NCBI GenBank assembly: GCA_022575985.1
Contig: JAKSXM010000237.1
Span: 514,501-578,500 of the forward strand
DNA from: Anagrus nilaparvatae
Taxonomy: Eukaryota; Arthropoda; Insecta; Hymenoptera; Mymaridae
DNA length: 64,000 nt
Direction: 5' to 3'
Position numbers and translations under genes: made by a program. Below are positions 35,975-46,789 of the stretch, in pieces. Every line of letters starts with the position of its first letter. Within the stretch, counting starts at the first letter, position 1. Below the pieces are notes generated by a model. It did not search any database. It was not told the origin of the DNA and saw nothing but the letters and a program-made list of their open reading frames with translations.

Positions 35975-36967
35975 GAAATTGGCTCCCCAAGTGGAAAGTT
36001 GGTTTGAAGGAATAGTAGGATCAAATATCAAATAATTATCTAGATTTTATGAAAACGAGAAAACAAATAAAAATATAAAATTATATCAACAAAAGAGAAA
36101 TAAAAGAAGAAACAAAAGTACAACTGTAACAATAAAATACAGAAGTAACCATCCAGTTCTAATCAATCAAAATACTGAAGATCATCAATGACAATTTAAG
36201 CCGTTATACCACAACATTAACATCAGAGGAAACCAACAACCAGTAACAAGGTATAGGAGCACATTTCCTATCAAGATAATATTTATTTACAGTATATGGC
36301 AAAGAAAGGCCAACGCTATTATACCTGCAAATATCCTAATTGCCAAAACTGTAAAGGAAAAGTAAAAGAAAAATTTAAAATTTCAAAATACGAAATACTA
36401 TCAACAAACAAGTCAAATAGCAAAGTAATAGTGACTGTAAATTATACTATCGAATCCAACGAAGAAATCAACTCTAATCAATCAAAATCTAAAGATCTTT
36501 GAAAGTATTTAAAGCCGTTATACCACACAATACCATTTAAAGAAATCCATCTACATCTTCGACCAAGCAGTTTCTGGGAAAATTTTTTTTGCCAAGCTGT
36601 TTATTACTAAGCTGATAAGCCAAGCTGATAAGCCAAGTCGTAAACCAAGCTGCCAAATCAAAGCTATCCAGTTAAGCCAATTTACTACAATATAATGAAC
36701 ATTTGGACTATCATAGCACTTCTGTCCATGTAAGTACCTTATAGTATCAAATAATAAATTAAAACTTCCGAGACATACTTATATACACATCTAATTAAAT
36801 CTCAACTAAACTTTATTTAAAATTTTAATTTTTTTTCAAAGCTATATTTTAATTTTTTTATTATTATTATTACTACCTTTACCGCAAGTTTAATATAATT
36901 TCTCAAAATTCCGCCCAAAAAGTTCAACAACCTCTTTAGTTTTAAAACAAAACCTTTTAGAAGTTAT
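35975..36967 (+). other. Element leader with probable primer-binding site
   Basis: TGGCTCCCCAAGTGGAAAG begins at about 35,980, a few bases after the LTR end. It starts with TGG as tRNA primer-binding sites do; the tRNA is not identified. The leader holds AAGCTGATAAGCC-type short repeats near 36,600-36,650 and a small frame (36,296-36,502). Confidence 0.5.
36296..36502 (+). CDS. Small Cys-rich leader ORF, doubtful
   Basis: 68 codons in the element leader. It starts MAKKGQRYYTCKYPNCQNCK, with Cys spaced C-x4-C-x2-C and no fourth ligand nearby, followed by a Lys/Ser/Asn-rich tail. I do not recognise it. It may be a real small protein, an upstream frame modulating gag, or chance. Confidence 0.25.
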   Translation: MAKKGQRYYTCKYPNCQNCKGKVKEKFKISKYEILSTNKSNSKVIVTVNYTIESNEEINSNQSKSKDL

Positions 36968-38386
36968 ATGCCAAGCAATACTTGGCGACAAAAGCGTGGT
37001 TACAACTCTGAAACTGACCTTACTAACATTGATTCCATCATGAATGGAACACAAAACTCCACCCCTAGCGGTAGCGGCACTAATGGTATCCACCATAGCA
37101 CCCCTATCCGCCAAAACCAAGTTACTCTAGCAGCAGACGATTTCAAAAATCAGATACAAGACATAGAAAGACGCAACGCCGAACTTACACAACAACGCGA
37201 ATTGCTCGCTAATTTCCAAACCAATGCCGATGTCCTTGCGCAACTCGAAAGACAAAACGCCGAAATTTTACAGCAACGCGAAATACTCGCTAATATTCAA
37301 GCTAACGCCGAGGGTCTTGCGCAAATCGAAAATGATAATATTGAAGAAAATCACCAAAGACTAAACCTTCGCCAACGTAGAAATAACCTTAACCTTGAGC
37401 CTCCACCCTTAGCCAACCTACAAAATCCAGTAAACAGACCCAGAATAAATAACCCGGTCCCATTAATCACCGCAATTGCGAACATTCCCAACTTCTCGGG
37501 CCAACCACAAACGCTCCAAGCGTTTTCTAAAGTATTGAAGGACATCTTGGAGGACTACGGTCCCGCGTGCGAAAAATTTATTTTAAATTCAATCCCCCGA
37601 CACCTTAAAGGCCGAGCGTACGATGCCTACGGCGGAATCGCTCCAAACTATACTTCTTTAAATGAATTTTTACAAGACCTCAAGTTAAGTTTCAGCGGCA
37701 TAACAGATGCCGATACAATTAAATTAGATATGAGACAAATGGAACAATATCCAGGCGAACCAGTCGCCGATTACGCCCTACGTGTACAAAATTTAGAACA
37801 GTCCTTATACACAATTTATGATTTATCAGTTAGTTTAACTACAAACGAAAAAGAACTATGGAAAAAACGAGCTAATGTCGAAGCACTCGAAAGCTTTCTT
37901 TATGGACTGAAAAGCCCACCAGAATATCGCGTCGCCGCTAAAAACCCCAAAACTTTTAGAGAAGCCGTAAATATAGCAGTAAACCTTGAAGGAAGAAAAA
38001 TATCCGTGCAAAGACACGAATTTTGTTCATTAAAGCACATACCGTTTGTAAAAAAGGAAACGAATTCAATAACTTCCGATGACTCAAGCACCATCAATTC
38101 TATAGCAACCAATGACATATTCGATATGATGGTCCAATTTTTAGAATTCCAAAAGATAAGAGACAATATGAATTCCCGAGTTGCAACCGTGGAACAAAAA
38201 AAGGATTGCTCACTCTGTAAAAGCAAAAATCACGAAACCGCCCAATGCCCAGACCTTTTGAAAGCCATCGAACAAGGTTCGCAAAAAAATAATGAAAATA
38301 AAGAGCCAGAAGCCGCCCAAGCTATACCAGCGAATAATTATGAAAATATCCCACCACCATCACCTTGGTGGCAATCGCTCAATTAA
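36968..38386 (+). CDS. gag: gag polyprotein of Ty3/gypsy-like element
   Basis: 472 codons. Residues 58-140 form a charged coiled coil containing a tandem 27-residue repeat (70-96 and 97-123; each holds NAE, QQRE and LAN at the same spacing). Residues about 160-345 look like a retrotransposon capsid: IPNFSGQPQTLQAF, then LKGRAYDAYGGI, the YPGEPVADYALRVQNLEQ major-homology-like block, and LESFLYGLKSP. A CCHC knuckle CSLCKSKNHETAQC follows at 414-427. Gag packages the element RNA into virus-like particles. The frame ends WWQSLN shortly after the knuckle. Another frame continues with an Asn/Gln-rich tail, so the original gag may have been longer and frameshifted. Confidence 0.8.
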   Translation: MPSNTWRQKRGYNSETDLTNIDSIMNGTQNSTPSGSGTNGIHHSTPIRQNQVTLAADDFKNQIQDIERRNAELTQQRELLANFQTNADVLAQLERQNAEILQQREILANIQANAEGLAQIENDNIEENHQRLNLRQRRNNLNLEPPPLANLQNPVNRPRINNPVPLITAIANIPNFSGQPQTLQAFSKVLKDILEDYGPACEKFILNSIPRHLKGRAYDAYGGIAPNYTSLNEFLQDLKLSFSGITDADTIKLDMRQMEQYPGEPVADYALRVQNLEQSLYTIYDLSVSLTTNEKELWKKRANVEALESFLYGLKSPPEYRVAAKNPKTFREAVNIAVNLEGRKISVQRHEFCSLKHIPFVKKETNSITSDDSSTINSIATNDIFDMMVQFLEFQKIRDNMNSRVATVEQKKDCSLCKSKNHETAQCPDLLKAIEQGSQKNNENKEPEAAQAIPANNYENIPPPSPWWQSLN

Positions 38387-38737
38387 TATAAATCGCTCAT
38401 TAAGCCGACACAATAATAATAGTAATTACGGGTACAGCCAGCAAAATTCTAATGGTCACCAAAACAACCACAGCAATTTCCATGGCAATTTTAGAGAAAG
38501 AAATACTGGAAGAAGTAATTTTAACAATAACTCGGACTAATTTTATAACCAAAATTTCAATAAAAACCAAAATTATAACCAAATCAAGGGATATAATCAA
38601 AATCAAAACTATAACCAAAATCAGGGATATAAGCAAAACCAATATTATCCCAACCAAGATCAAAACTTTAATGAAAACCAAAATTACAACCAAAATCAGG
38701 GATATAACCAAAATCAACCAGAACTTCATTTAAACTA
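38292..38737 (+). pseudogene. Asn/Gln-rich tail downstream of gag, frameshifted
   Basis: Read in the frame of 38,292, the sequence gives NRSININRSLSRHNNNSNY and then, after an in-frame stop near 38,540, a run of NYNQNQGY-type repeats to about 38,735. The DNA is a minisatellite (AACCAAAATCAGGGATAT-like units). It resembles the low-complexity tails of some gag proteins. A frame change within or just before it separates it from gag. Another near 38,730, in a T run, separates it from the next frame. Confidence 0.5.
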
Positions 38738-39730
38738 GATGCTGGCCCATTCTCGAGTGAGCGTGGGCCAAAACTAAATTATAATCTTAATACCTTTCAT
38801 ACCAACAAAAGTTCAAAATTTTTTCATAATAGTACATTACCTTCAATTTTAAACCCTAATGAAATACACGTTCCAAACACAATACCTTTTGAAACCCCAA
38901 ACAATACAGAAAATTTTAGTCCTTTTTCAAATACTATCCTAGAAAAAGACTTTATTTCAAATAGTGAAGAATTAACCCCTGAACTAGAAAAAAATTTTAG
39001 TTTTGAAAAATTGAAATCAATCCTTAAACCAAAAATAAAATCCACTACAAACTCTGAAAAATTAAAAATAATCCCTCAGACCGAATCCGATTTAGACTTA
39101 AATATTGAAAAACAAAGAGAAATTCTTGATTTTCCTAAAATTAATAAAACCCCTAGTTTAATCATTGAAAAATCAGAATTAACTTTTAAACTAGAAGATT
39201 CTTTTCCTTTTGCAACTAACTATAAAAATTTAGAACCAAAATTTACTTTAAACCCTAAAACTGTAAAACAAACATTTGAAACATTAAAAATAAAAGAAAT
39301 TACTTCAATCCCTGAAACAGATAAAAACTTAAGCTCAAATATCGAAAAATCAAGAAAAACCCCTATACCAAAAATTATCATTAAAAAAAAAAAATCAAAA
39401 AAAAATCCCAAAGTACCTAAAGCAGTCATCAATAATGATAAAATCATAGCTAAAGAAATCCATCCCTTAATAGTTAAATCTGAAAAAAAAAAAGGTAGAC
39501 CAAAAAGAGTGATTAATATAAATCGCTCAATAACTAATGCCAAAAAAAGATCTAAAGGTAGACTTAGAAAAGTTGAACCCATAATCCTATCTCTAATACC
39601 TAAATACCCCGGCATGCAGCACAAATCACCACCAATGTCGCCCTACGCCTCAAAAGTACCTACACTTCAACCTAAAAATTCAGAATCAGAAATTTGCGAT
39701 ATCGACATACCTAACTCAACAAGATTTTGA
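38735..39730 (+). CDS. Unknown basic frame with AT-hook-like motifs
   Basis: Open from about 38,735 (the first ATG is at 39,011) to 39,730. Not recognised. The first half is Asn/Pro/Glu-rich and disordered-looking (FSPFSNTILEKDFISNSEEL). The second half is very basic, with KIIIKKKKSKKNPK, an AT-hook-like KKKGRPKRV (about 39,485-39,511) and a second RSKGRLRKV 12 residues on, then LIPKYPGMQHKSPPMSP. AT-hooks bind the minor groove of AT-rich DNA, so chromatin or DNA binding is a guess. It sits where pol should begin. Two frame changes link it to its neighbours. It may be part of one long ancestral ORF. Confidence 0.5.
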   Translation, partial: LDAGPFSSERGPKLNYNLNTFHTNKSSKFFHNSTLPSILNPNEIHVPNTIPFETPNNTENFSPFSNTILEKDFISNSEELTPELEKNFSFEKLKSILKPKIKSTTNSEKLKIIPQTESDLDLNIEKQREILDFPKINKTPSLIIEKSELTFKLEDSFPFATNYKNLEPKFTLNPKTVKQTFETLKIKEITSIPETDKNLSSNIEKSRKTPIPKIIIKKKKSKKNPKVPKAVINNDKIIAKEIHPLIVKSEKKKGRPKRVININRSITNAKKRSKGRLRKVEPIILSLIPKYPGMQHKSPPMSPYASKVPTLQPKNSESEICDIDIPNSTRF

Positions 39731-41219
39731 TAACGACAACATTATAAAAAGCATATTAAACAACAAAACGAATAAATTTAGTCCTTTAATAAACTCTATT
39801 TCCAATAAGAACATAGAAATTGATTCAGAAAAATGTAAAATAACAATTAGCAAATCACAACTCGAAACAAATAAGGAAACGATTACAGAAAATTACCCAG
39901 CTACTGTTGACTCCATCAAAGGAAAAATTTTATTTGAACGATCACTTGACGTAAAAGTTATAGACAAAGATCCAGAGACCATAATACACAAAAAAAGAAT
40001 CTGCATAAATTCTGAGAACAAAAAAAGCTTAAGTATAGTTAAAACTATTCAACAATTAGAAAATAACAACGCTGAAATCATGGAAGTTGAAAATAAAAAT
40101 AATAAAGCAAATATCGCCTTGATATTTTCACCTAACAAAAGCAAAAAAGATACTTATAAACAAATTATCATCGATCCAAATGTATTCAATCGCTACGACA
40201 AAATAGATAAATGTGGTGAAAGTTACGAACAATTTTTTAGGTATCTAGATTTAAGTAACTATAGTGACTGTTTATTTCACAGTCTTAGAATTTTATTAAA
40301 TAATAATATAAGTATGAATAAATATAACAACAATTTAAAAATAAGTAAACCCCTAAAAAATTTCAAAAATCCTGACGGGATCTTTCACATTTTAAACAAG
40401 AAGAAAAAATGGGAAGATATCGATTGCGTACACATTTTTGCCAAAGAATATAAAATGAATATTTTAATACGAATTTTTAACTCCAACAAATTATATATCC
40501 CAAAAACGTGGGATAAAGCTTTTCAGGTGCTCTCTTTAAAAGCGTTAAACGCAGATCCTACTAAAATTAAACAAATCAATACATGTATATCACCTTTGAA
40601 CGAAACCTCCATGTCTTTGTTCCATGCCATTCAAAAAGAAAAAAATATAAATTATGCTAATACAAATGAAATTTCACTTCAAGAAGAAATAATAGAAATC
40701 GCTGAACTCAAAATAACTGAAACACCTCTCTCTAAAAAGGTTGGCATCTTGGTACAACAAAACGAAACAAACCTTACATGTGATGTACTTCAAATCAAAA
40801 CCACGTATATATTGGAAAAAGCGACAGTAGAACCTAAACCACTGCCACCTGAAGAATTCAAATCCAAAATAGACGATGTACAACAGACTGAAACCAAATA
40901 TACGCTGAAAAACATCATCCAAAAACAAAAACTGGTTCCAAAATCCTCACTAGACGATTCGCAAACCTATCAAGATAAATCAGATTTTCAGAAATTTTTC
41001 AGAATTTTGTTTGTTTTTTTGTATCACATAACTGTAGCAAATTTTGTTTCCAAAAAATGGGACTATCTACTGGACTTAATAAAATTTAATATGAAAAATT
41101 GGAATGGACTTATCAGTCAGGGTACAATTGATTGGTTACCTAAACCGCCCGAGTTTTACTATCCCAGTTCTATTATTGCAGTACGCCCACCTAGGGCCCC
41201 ACCTTGGTCAAAAATTTAA
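39687..41219 (+). CDS. Unknown frame with an OTU-peptidase-like signature
   Basis: Open for 511 codons (the first good ATG at 40,080 gives 379). No RT, protease or integrase motif. Numbered from that ATG, YSDCLFHSLRILL (62-74) resembles the OTU cysteine-peptidase block D-x-C-L-F. WEDIDCVHIFAKEYKMNILIR (111-131) resembles the later OTU helix-strand that ends in an I-x-I run. I cannot place the catalytic His with confidence. The C-terminal part (about 300-379) has a hydrophobic stretch, RILFVFLYHITVANF, and a Pro-rich end, PPRAPPWSKI. A deubiquitinase-like activity is only a hypothesis. The last 157 residues lie in the 8-kb duplication and recur at 48,720-49,193. Confidence 0.5.
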   Translation, partial: QKFAISTYLTQQDFDNDNIIKSILNNKTNKFSPLINSISNKNIEIDSEKCKITISKSQLETNKETITENYPATVDSIKGKILFERSLDVKVIDKDPETIIHKKRICINSENKKSLSIVKTIQQLENNNAEIMEVENKNNKANIALIFSPNKSKKDTYKQIIIDPNVFNRYDKIDKCGESYEQFFRYLDLSNYSDCLFHSLRILLNNNISMNKYNNNLKISKPLKNFKNPDGIFHILNKKKKWEDIDCVHIFAKEYKMNILIRIFNSNKLYIPKTWDKAFQVLSLKALNADPTKIKQINTCISPLNETSMSLFHAIQKEKNINYANTNEISLQEEIIEIAELKITETPLSKKVGILVQQNETNLTCDVLQIKTTYILEKATVEPKPLPPEEFKSKIDDVQQTETKYTLKNIIQKQKLVPKSSLDDSQTYQDKSDFQKFFRILFVFLYHITVANFVSKKWDYLLDLIKFNMKNWNGLISQGTIDWLPKPPEFYYPSSIIAVRPPRAPPWSKI

Positions 41220-42905
41220 TAGGATCGACCCATTTTACTATCTACTGGAAAAAGTAGTAAATTAATAACACTTCTTAATAGATTTAATTCATTTAATAAT
41301 CTTATTAGTTATAATTCTTTTTAAAATTTTTATAAAACAAAAAAAAAAACAAAAAAAAAAAACAAAAAAAAAACATAAAGAAATATATACGTATATCTAG
41401 CTATATTTTTTACCTAATATTTCAAATTATTAATCAATCCTCCGGATTTGAACCTAATTGAATTAGAAAAACCGTATATCCGGAAAACCGTACATCCCAA
41501 AAGTCATTTTTTTTCCTATATTTTAACCCCACATCCGAAAAACTGCACATCCCAAAACTCATTTTTTTTCTCTTTCATATTTCAAAACTTTTCTCGCGAT
41601 AACTAAAACTACTATACCTGTAAATCCAGGCAAAATAAACTATATTATATCCAAATTATTTAAATTTTATGATCCAAAAATTAACTTAAATTTTCCATAC
41701 AAATTGATAAATTGATGTTCTACAAGATATATTACACCCAAATTTAAATTTTTTCATCATTTTTAACCCTTTAAATTATAAATTATTACTTAAAAACTAT
41801 AAAAATTGATGTATTTTTACGACTCAAAAATAAATCTAATTTTTTTCATATTAATCAACAAATTCATGTAAAATAAGCCGTATCATATTCATATTTTGAA
41901 AATACTATCAATTTTAATCCTATAAATTATAAATTATTACTTAAAAATTATACAAATTGACAACAAATAAATAATAATATTATAACAAAATACAAAAATA
42001 AAATCTAAAATATAACTACTAAGTATTTTTTTTTCTCTATCAGAGCATACATAAACCACCATATTTAAGTTGTCTTTTATTATTTTTTTTGTACAGTCTT
42101 AATCATAATTTTTCATATATTCAAAATTAATGTTTTTTTTTTATTTTTTATCTTATGTTCCTTTTTTGTTATAAATGGTAATAAAGTTACGTTAAATTCA
42201 AATTCACTGAAAAGTCTTTATATAGTTTTCGCTGTAATAATAACATATATAACATAATAATAACATAATAACTGTACCCATGTTATTTACAATAAAAATA
42301 ATAATAATAATGAAATAATAAATAATAAATAATAAATATTAAATAATTAATAATAGTATATAAGTATAAAATACATGGAGAAAAAGATACAAAAATAACG
42401 AACAATAAAATGACGAAAATTATATAAAGATTGAGACTTAACATTCAAATATAAACTTTCAAATGTTGTAAAAAAAATATTATTAATAACAAACAAAAGA
42501 AAACTACAAAAAGGAAATTTTTTTGAACACAATTTTTATCATGCAGATTTTTACCCTCCATAATTATTCCACTAAAATTTATTGCTAAGGTGAGCTACTA
42601 ATATCTTTTTATTGGGTGTTAAATATTTAAGTTTATATCCCTTTTACAAGGAATGGAATTTGGCCCTTAGTAGAAGTAAACGTAATTAATTGATTTTATT
42701 TTACCTTTCTTATATTATAAATTATAAATTATAAAATAATATATTATTATTATATATATTATAATATATTATTATTATCCTATTATAAATCACTCTACAT
42801 ATAACAAATACGTAATCTTTTATCGTACCCTTGTAAAAATTAACAAAAAAAAAATACAACAAAGACCACCCTTGACAACTAAATTAATCTAAATAAACAT
42901 TTTAC

Positions 42906-42942
<37 letters not shown>

Positions 42943-44432
42943 AGGATTTTGCAAAAAGCTGCCTGGAATTCTCTGAATACGTGGATAAATCAAATATAAA
43001 AGATATCATAAACTACTATTAACTCATCAGGAAATAGATGCATACGTATATGCGTGCAAGTTTTTTTCTTTCTCAATAATTTTATATTCTAAAACACTAC
43101 TTCCATTTTTCGAATAACCTGGGAGAAAAACAATAATAAAAATCATAATTTCAAACATTACTTTCAATTAACATACAAAAGAAAAATTTTTTTTGGCAAA
43201 TATGTGGTTGTGCTTTTGAGACCATAATGACACGAGTTTTCACAAAACTAATTACAAACACTTAAACAACAGCGACTCTGTAAAATCATACGGGACGAGT
43301 AAAGGCACAAATTATATAAATTTATACACTTTTAGGATAACATCAATCCTAATCATCGCACATTCATACAATACCTAACAAAACATCTAAGTTCTTCAAG
43401 AACAAAGATCGAAAATATCGCTAAAAATATGTGTAATAAAATATATGCGTTTGCATATAAAACTAAATATCAGGTGCTAAATAATATTTCTAAATATTTT
43501 TTCACCTATGGTAAACACTATCCAATGAACTGGATAAATAAACATATATTGGCATCCCAGAATAAACCTAACAAAAAAAAAAAATAGTTCTGAGAGCTTA
43601 TAAACAGACGAGAACAGTACTAACGAATAACCTAAATCCAAACTAACTTTAGCCTTAATCCAAATGTCAATTTAATAACCAAAGGAAAATTTTAAAATTT
43701 TCTTTGAGAATTACCATAAACAAAGCAAAACAACATCTCACGCTTTACAAAATACACATATTACAATTAACCTTTTGGTTAACAAAACAGGACAACGTTT
43801 ACATTAGGTATTTGAATAGTGCAGAAAATTATAAGATTTATACAAAATAATTTTGACCCCCTCTGACCTCAATGATTTGCAGATGTTACGCAAATTTACA
43901 AAATCTATAAATTTTACTAGTGTCATTTGGGTATCGGGAATACTCTCATATATAAAGTATAAATTAATCAAACAATAACCTTGGTTTCTCGATAAACGCA
44001 AGTAAGTCATAAAGACAAAAATGAAAAGAAAATCAAGAGTAAGGACTGAATAAGCATAGATATATGTATGTATACTCACGAGCATAACTGTCAGCTACTA
44101 AGACATACTTACCTATAATATAAAAGCTCACTATAAAAACAAACGACGATAAAACCTGCAAAATTTTTTCCTTTTCATTATATCAATAGACGGCAACGCT
44201 GTAAATTATACTCCGTATTCAGTCCGGCATGCTTACTATGTGTATATATATATATATATATAGCGCTCGCTTGTATACATAAATATGTGTCAAAAAAGAT
44301 AAAAAGGTGGACCGTCTCTGTATATGTATGCAAGCGGAGGGGTAGACAGCTGCGTTAAAATTTTATTAAGATTGCAAAAAAATTTTTTAGAAGTTTTGCA
44401 AAATTTTCGTTCAGTTTTTTGGATGTTAAAAT
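41220..44432. other. AT-rich noncoding DNA (copy 1), no gene seen
   Basis: A-rich run near 41,337-41,378, a 30-A run at 42,911-42,940 and a (TA)n tract near 44,247-44,263. No supported coding frame. Repeated at 49,194-52,405. Confidence 0.6.
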
Positions 44433-45115
44433 AATGAATTTGTACATTCAAAATATTGGTCAAGATGTTGAAATTTCAATCGCAGACGAGACGAGCTATA
44501 AAACAAAAATAGTAAACTCAGCTTCGTATGACGACGAAAACTTTTGGAATCGATATAGTCACGATACATTATATGAACTTCGTTCTTTGTAATCTCCTTT
44601 AATTTTTGGTATTATCTATTTTATAACCCTTTTTTTCAAACGCAAGCGTTGATATTTTACCTGTATATAAATCGAAATATTTTTCTATAATCGACATTAG
44701 TTTTTTCCATCACGATGGTTGACGTATTACGAATAATTTCTGACCACGTAAAATCTATAAAGGAAAGTATGATTTTTTCTTGGTTGATGGAAACGAGGAG
44801 CAATTTAACGAGTTTATCGATTACTGTGATTCTGTATTGAAAATTTTGCAAAATCAAGCTACTTGCTAAAAATTGACCCTACACTTATCGCAGTTCAAGT
44901 CGATCTTTTTCTTTTAAATTCTAATAAATATACAACCTGATGTACAGACTCGGATGATTCACAAATTAAATTATTATACCAAGGCAATATCATTAAACTG
45001 TTACACATACCTATTTCTATAAATATTTATAAAACAAAAACAGTTAATTCAGCTTCGTTTCATGGCGAAAATTTTTGAAATCGATATAGTTATGATACAT
45101 TATTTGAACTTTAGA
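44433..45115 (+). pseudogene. Unknown gene fragments with an internal repeat (copy 1)
   Basis: A 52-codon frame at 44,433 reads MNLYIQNIGQDVEIS... and contains YKTKIVNSAS then ENFWNRYSHDTLYELRS before a stop. Downstream (about 44,770-44,875) another frame reads LVDGNEEQFNEFIDYCDSV. Near 45,030-45,115 comes a second, stop-containing version of the first motif (YKTKTVNSASFHGENF, then NRYSYDTLFEL). These are broken pieces of a repeated protein family that I do not recognise. Several stops and frame changes show it is dead. Confidence 0.45.
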
Positions 45116-46239
45116 CCAAAATGGACCCTCTTGCGAGGAAATAAATGAGTTGCATAAAAAATAATGACGTAAAATATAGGAAATGATTATGTGGGTATAT
45201 AAGGCTCGAATACCCCTTGCACCAATATAATCCTCATTAAATCTATATTATATATATTATACATTTACTATTCAACATTTAATAGCGAGAAGCGTAAAGA
45301 TTATGATAAATTTCTTACAACTTGTCTATATTATTAGCTTTTAATATTTATATTCAAGTTTAAAAATCACAAAAAATGCAAAAAAAATTAAGAATTATAT
45401 TTTTATTAATGTAAATAGTGATTGCGAATTAAATACTTAGATTATCTTTTTTATTTGCATTTTTTATTGTTTTTTTGTACAAAAAATTCATTAAAAATCT
45501 ATTATTAGATACAATCATTTTGTTTAAAAAATAAATATATATAAATATTTAAATCTTTTCACTGCGGGAAAAATCTACTGTAACCTAATTGTATTAAATT
45601 ATGCAAAAGTGTATAATAAAAGTGTAAAAGAATGTTTAAAGTATTCAACAATTTATTTTGAATTATTGTATTGTAAAGTTTTTCTTTTTTATGCATACTG
45701 TAAACATTATTTTCAATTTTCTTTTTACTGTATTGTATTAACTTATATACCAATTGTAAAAGAGTCTACTAATTTTTGTCATGGCAAATAAACTGAATAA
45801 TAATAATAATATTGTGGAAAAAAAATACAAAACGTGCAAACGTGTACAATAATGTGGCAATTTGACGCCCCTATAAACAGTTTTGTACTTTTTTGCATGT
45901 TTTTGAACGTTATGTAACATTAAAATATATTTTAGCATATACTGTTGTATCAAAATCTTCAAAGTTTATTCTATATTTTTTTAATAAGGCTCAAGTAAAG
46001 AGAAGATTCAAGTATATTAAAGAAGTAAGAAATGAAAAAGGAAATAAGTAGAAATTATTAAATTTTTTTTTAAGCTCCGCTCCAGATTTGGTTCTTTTAA
46101 CACCTGATTACCTAAATTCATGAAAAAAATGAAAAAAACACATCCATATATTTCAAATTTTTTACTCCACAGTAAAAACTTTACAATTTGTAAAATAATT
46201 CCTCTTCATAATTGTTTTTGAATGTGGTGATGAGTGGAC
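45116..46239. other. AT-rich noncoding DNA (copy 1)
   Basis: No supported gene. The 60-74-codon frames here look random and occur on both strands. Repeated at 53,089-54,212. Confidence 0.5.
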
Positions 46240-46502
46240 TGTATTTTAATATTATTTTTATTATTTGATAGGAAATTAGGTGATGTGGATAAATAATGTA
46301 TAACTAATAATTAAGTAGCACAATAAACTTTTACTTTTATTCTTAATAAGTGTGACTACTTTAATAGTTGTCCTAAGACTGGGCGCTGTGCGCCGTTACT
46401 CAAGGCACACGCTTACACTCTGTGCACACACGCACACACACATATAAACTAATATTCAATATTATTATTATTATTATATTTTGAGTAGTGTATTATTTAA
46501 CA
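46240..46502 (-). repeat. BEL/Pao 3' LTR (copy 1), left end uncertain
   Basis: On the minus strand the LTR opens TGTTAAATAATACACTACTC, directly after a polypurine tract. It has GC-rich sequence with GGCGCACAGCGCCC, a CA/TG microsatellite and AATAAAAG. The outer end is not determined because no second LTR is visible. Confidence 0.6.
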
Positions 46503-46518
46503 TTCTCCCCCCTTTTAA
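46503..46518 (-). promoter_or_regulatory. BEL/Pao polypurine tract (copy 1)
   Basis: TTAAAAGGGGGGAGAA immediately precedes the LTR TG on the minus strand, the standard primer for plus-strand synthesis in LTR retroelements. Confidence 0.75.
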
Positions 46519-46789
46519 TTTATTTACATAGAAAATAAATTAATAAGAAAAAATTTAATAATTTTATGTACATATTTAAAATAATTTGGAAATTAATTAA
46601 AATAAATTTTTAAGTTTAAACCCATAATATTTTACAAAATAAATAAATAAATTACAATACATTTTTTTAATATACACTGATTTTTACGTAAAATTACATT
46701 AAAAAATTTCACACATACATGCATTCATTCAAAAGAAAATTAATTATATACATTTTTTTAATATTCACAGTTTTAATATAATATAAAAA

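Larger units (their letters stand above)
34685..41219 (+). mobile_element. Ty3/gypsy-like LTR element: 5' LTR, leader, gag, unknown frames; no pol seen
   Basis: A 5' LTR (TGTTACG...GTAACA) is followed by a probable primer-binding site, a leader, a gag frame and further frames to 41,219. No aspartic protease, RT, RNase H or integrase motifs appear after gag, and no 3' LTR follows. A matching LTR sits at 57,464-58,349, but it has its own ATAT duplication, so it belongs to another insertion. This element is therefore truncated, or a non-autonomous form with replaced contents. Confidence 0.7.
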
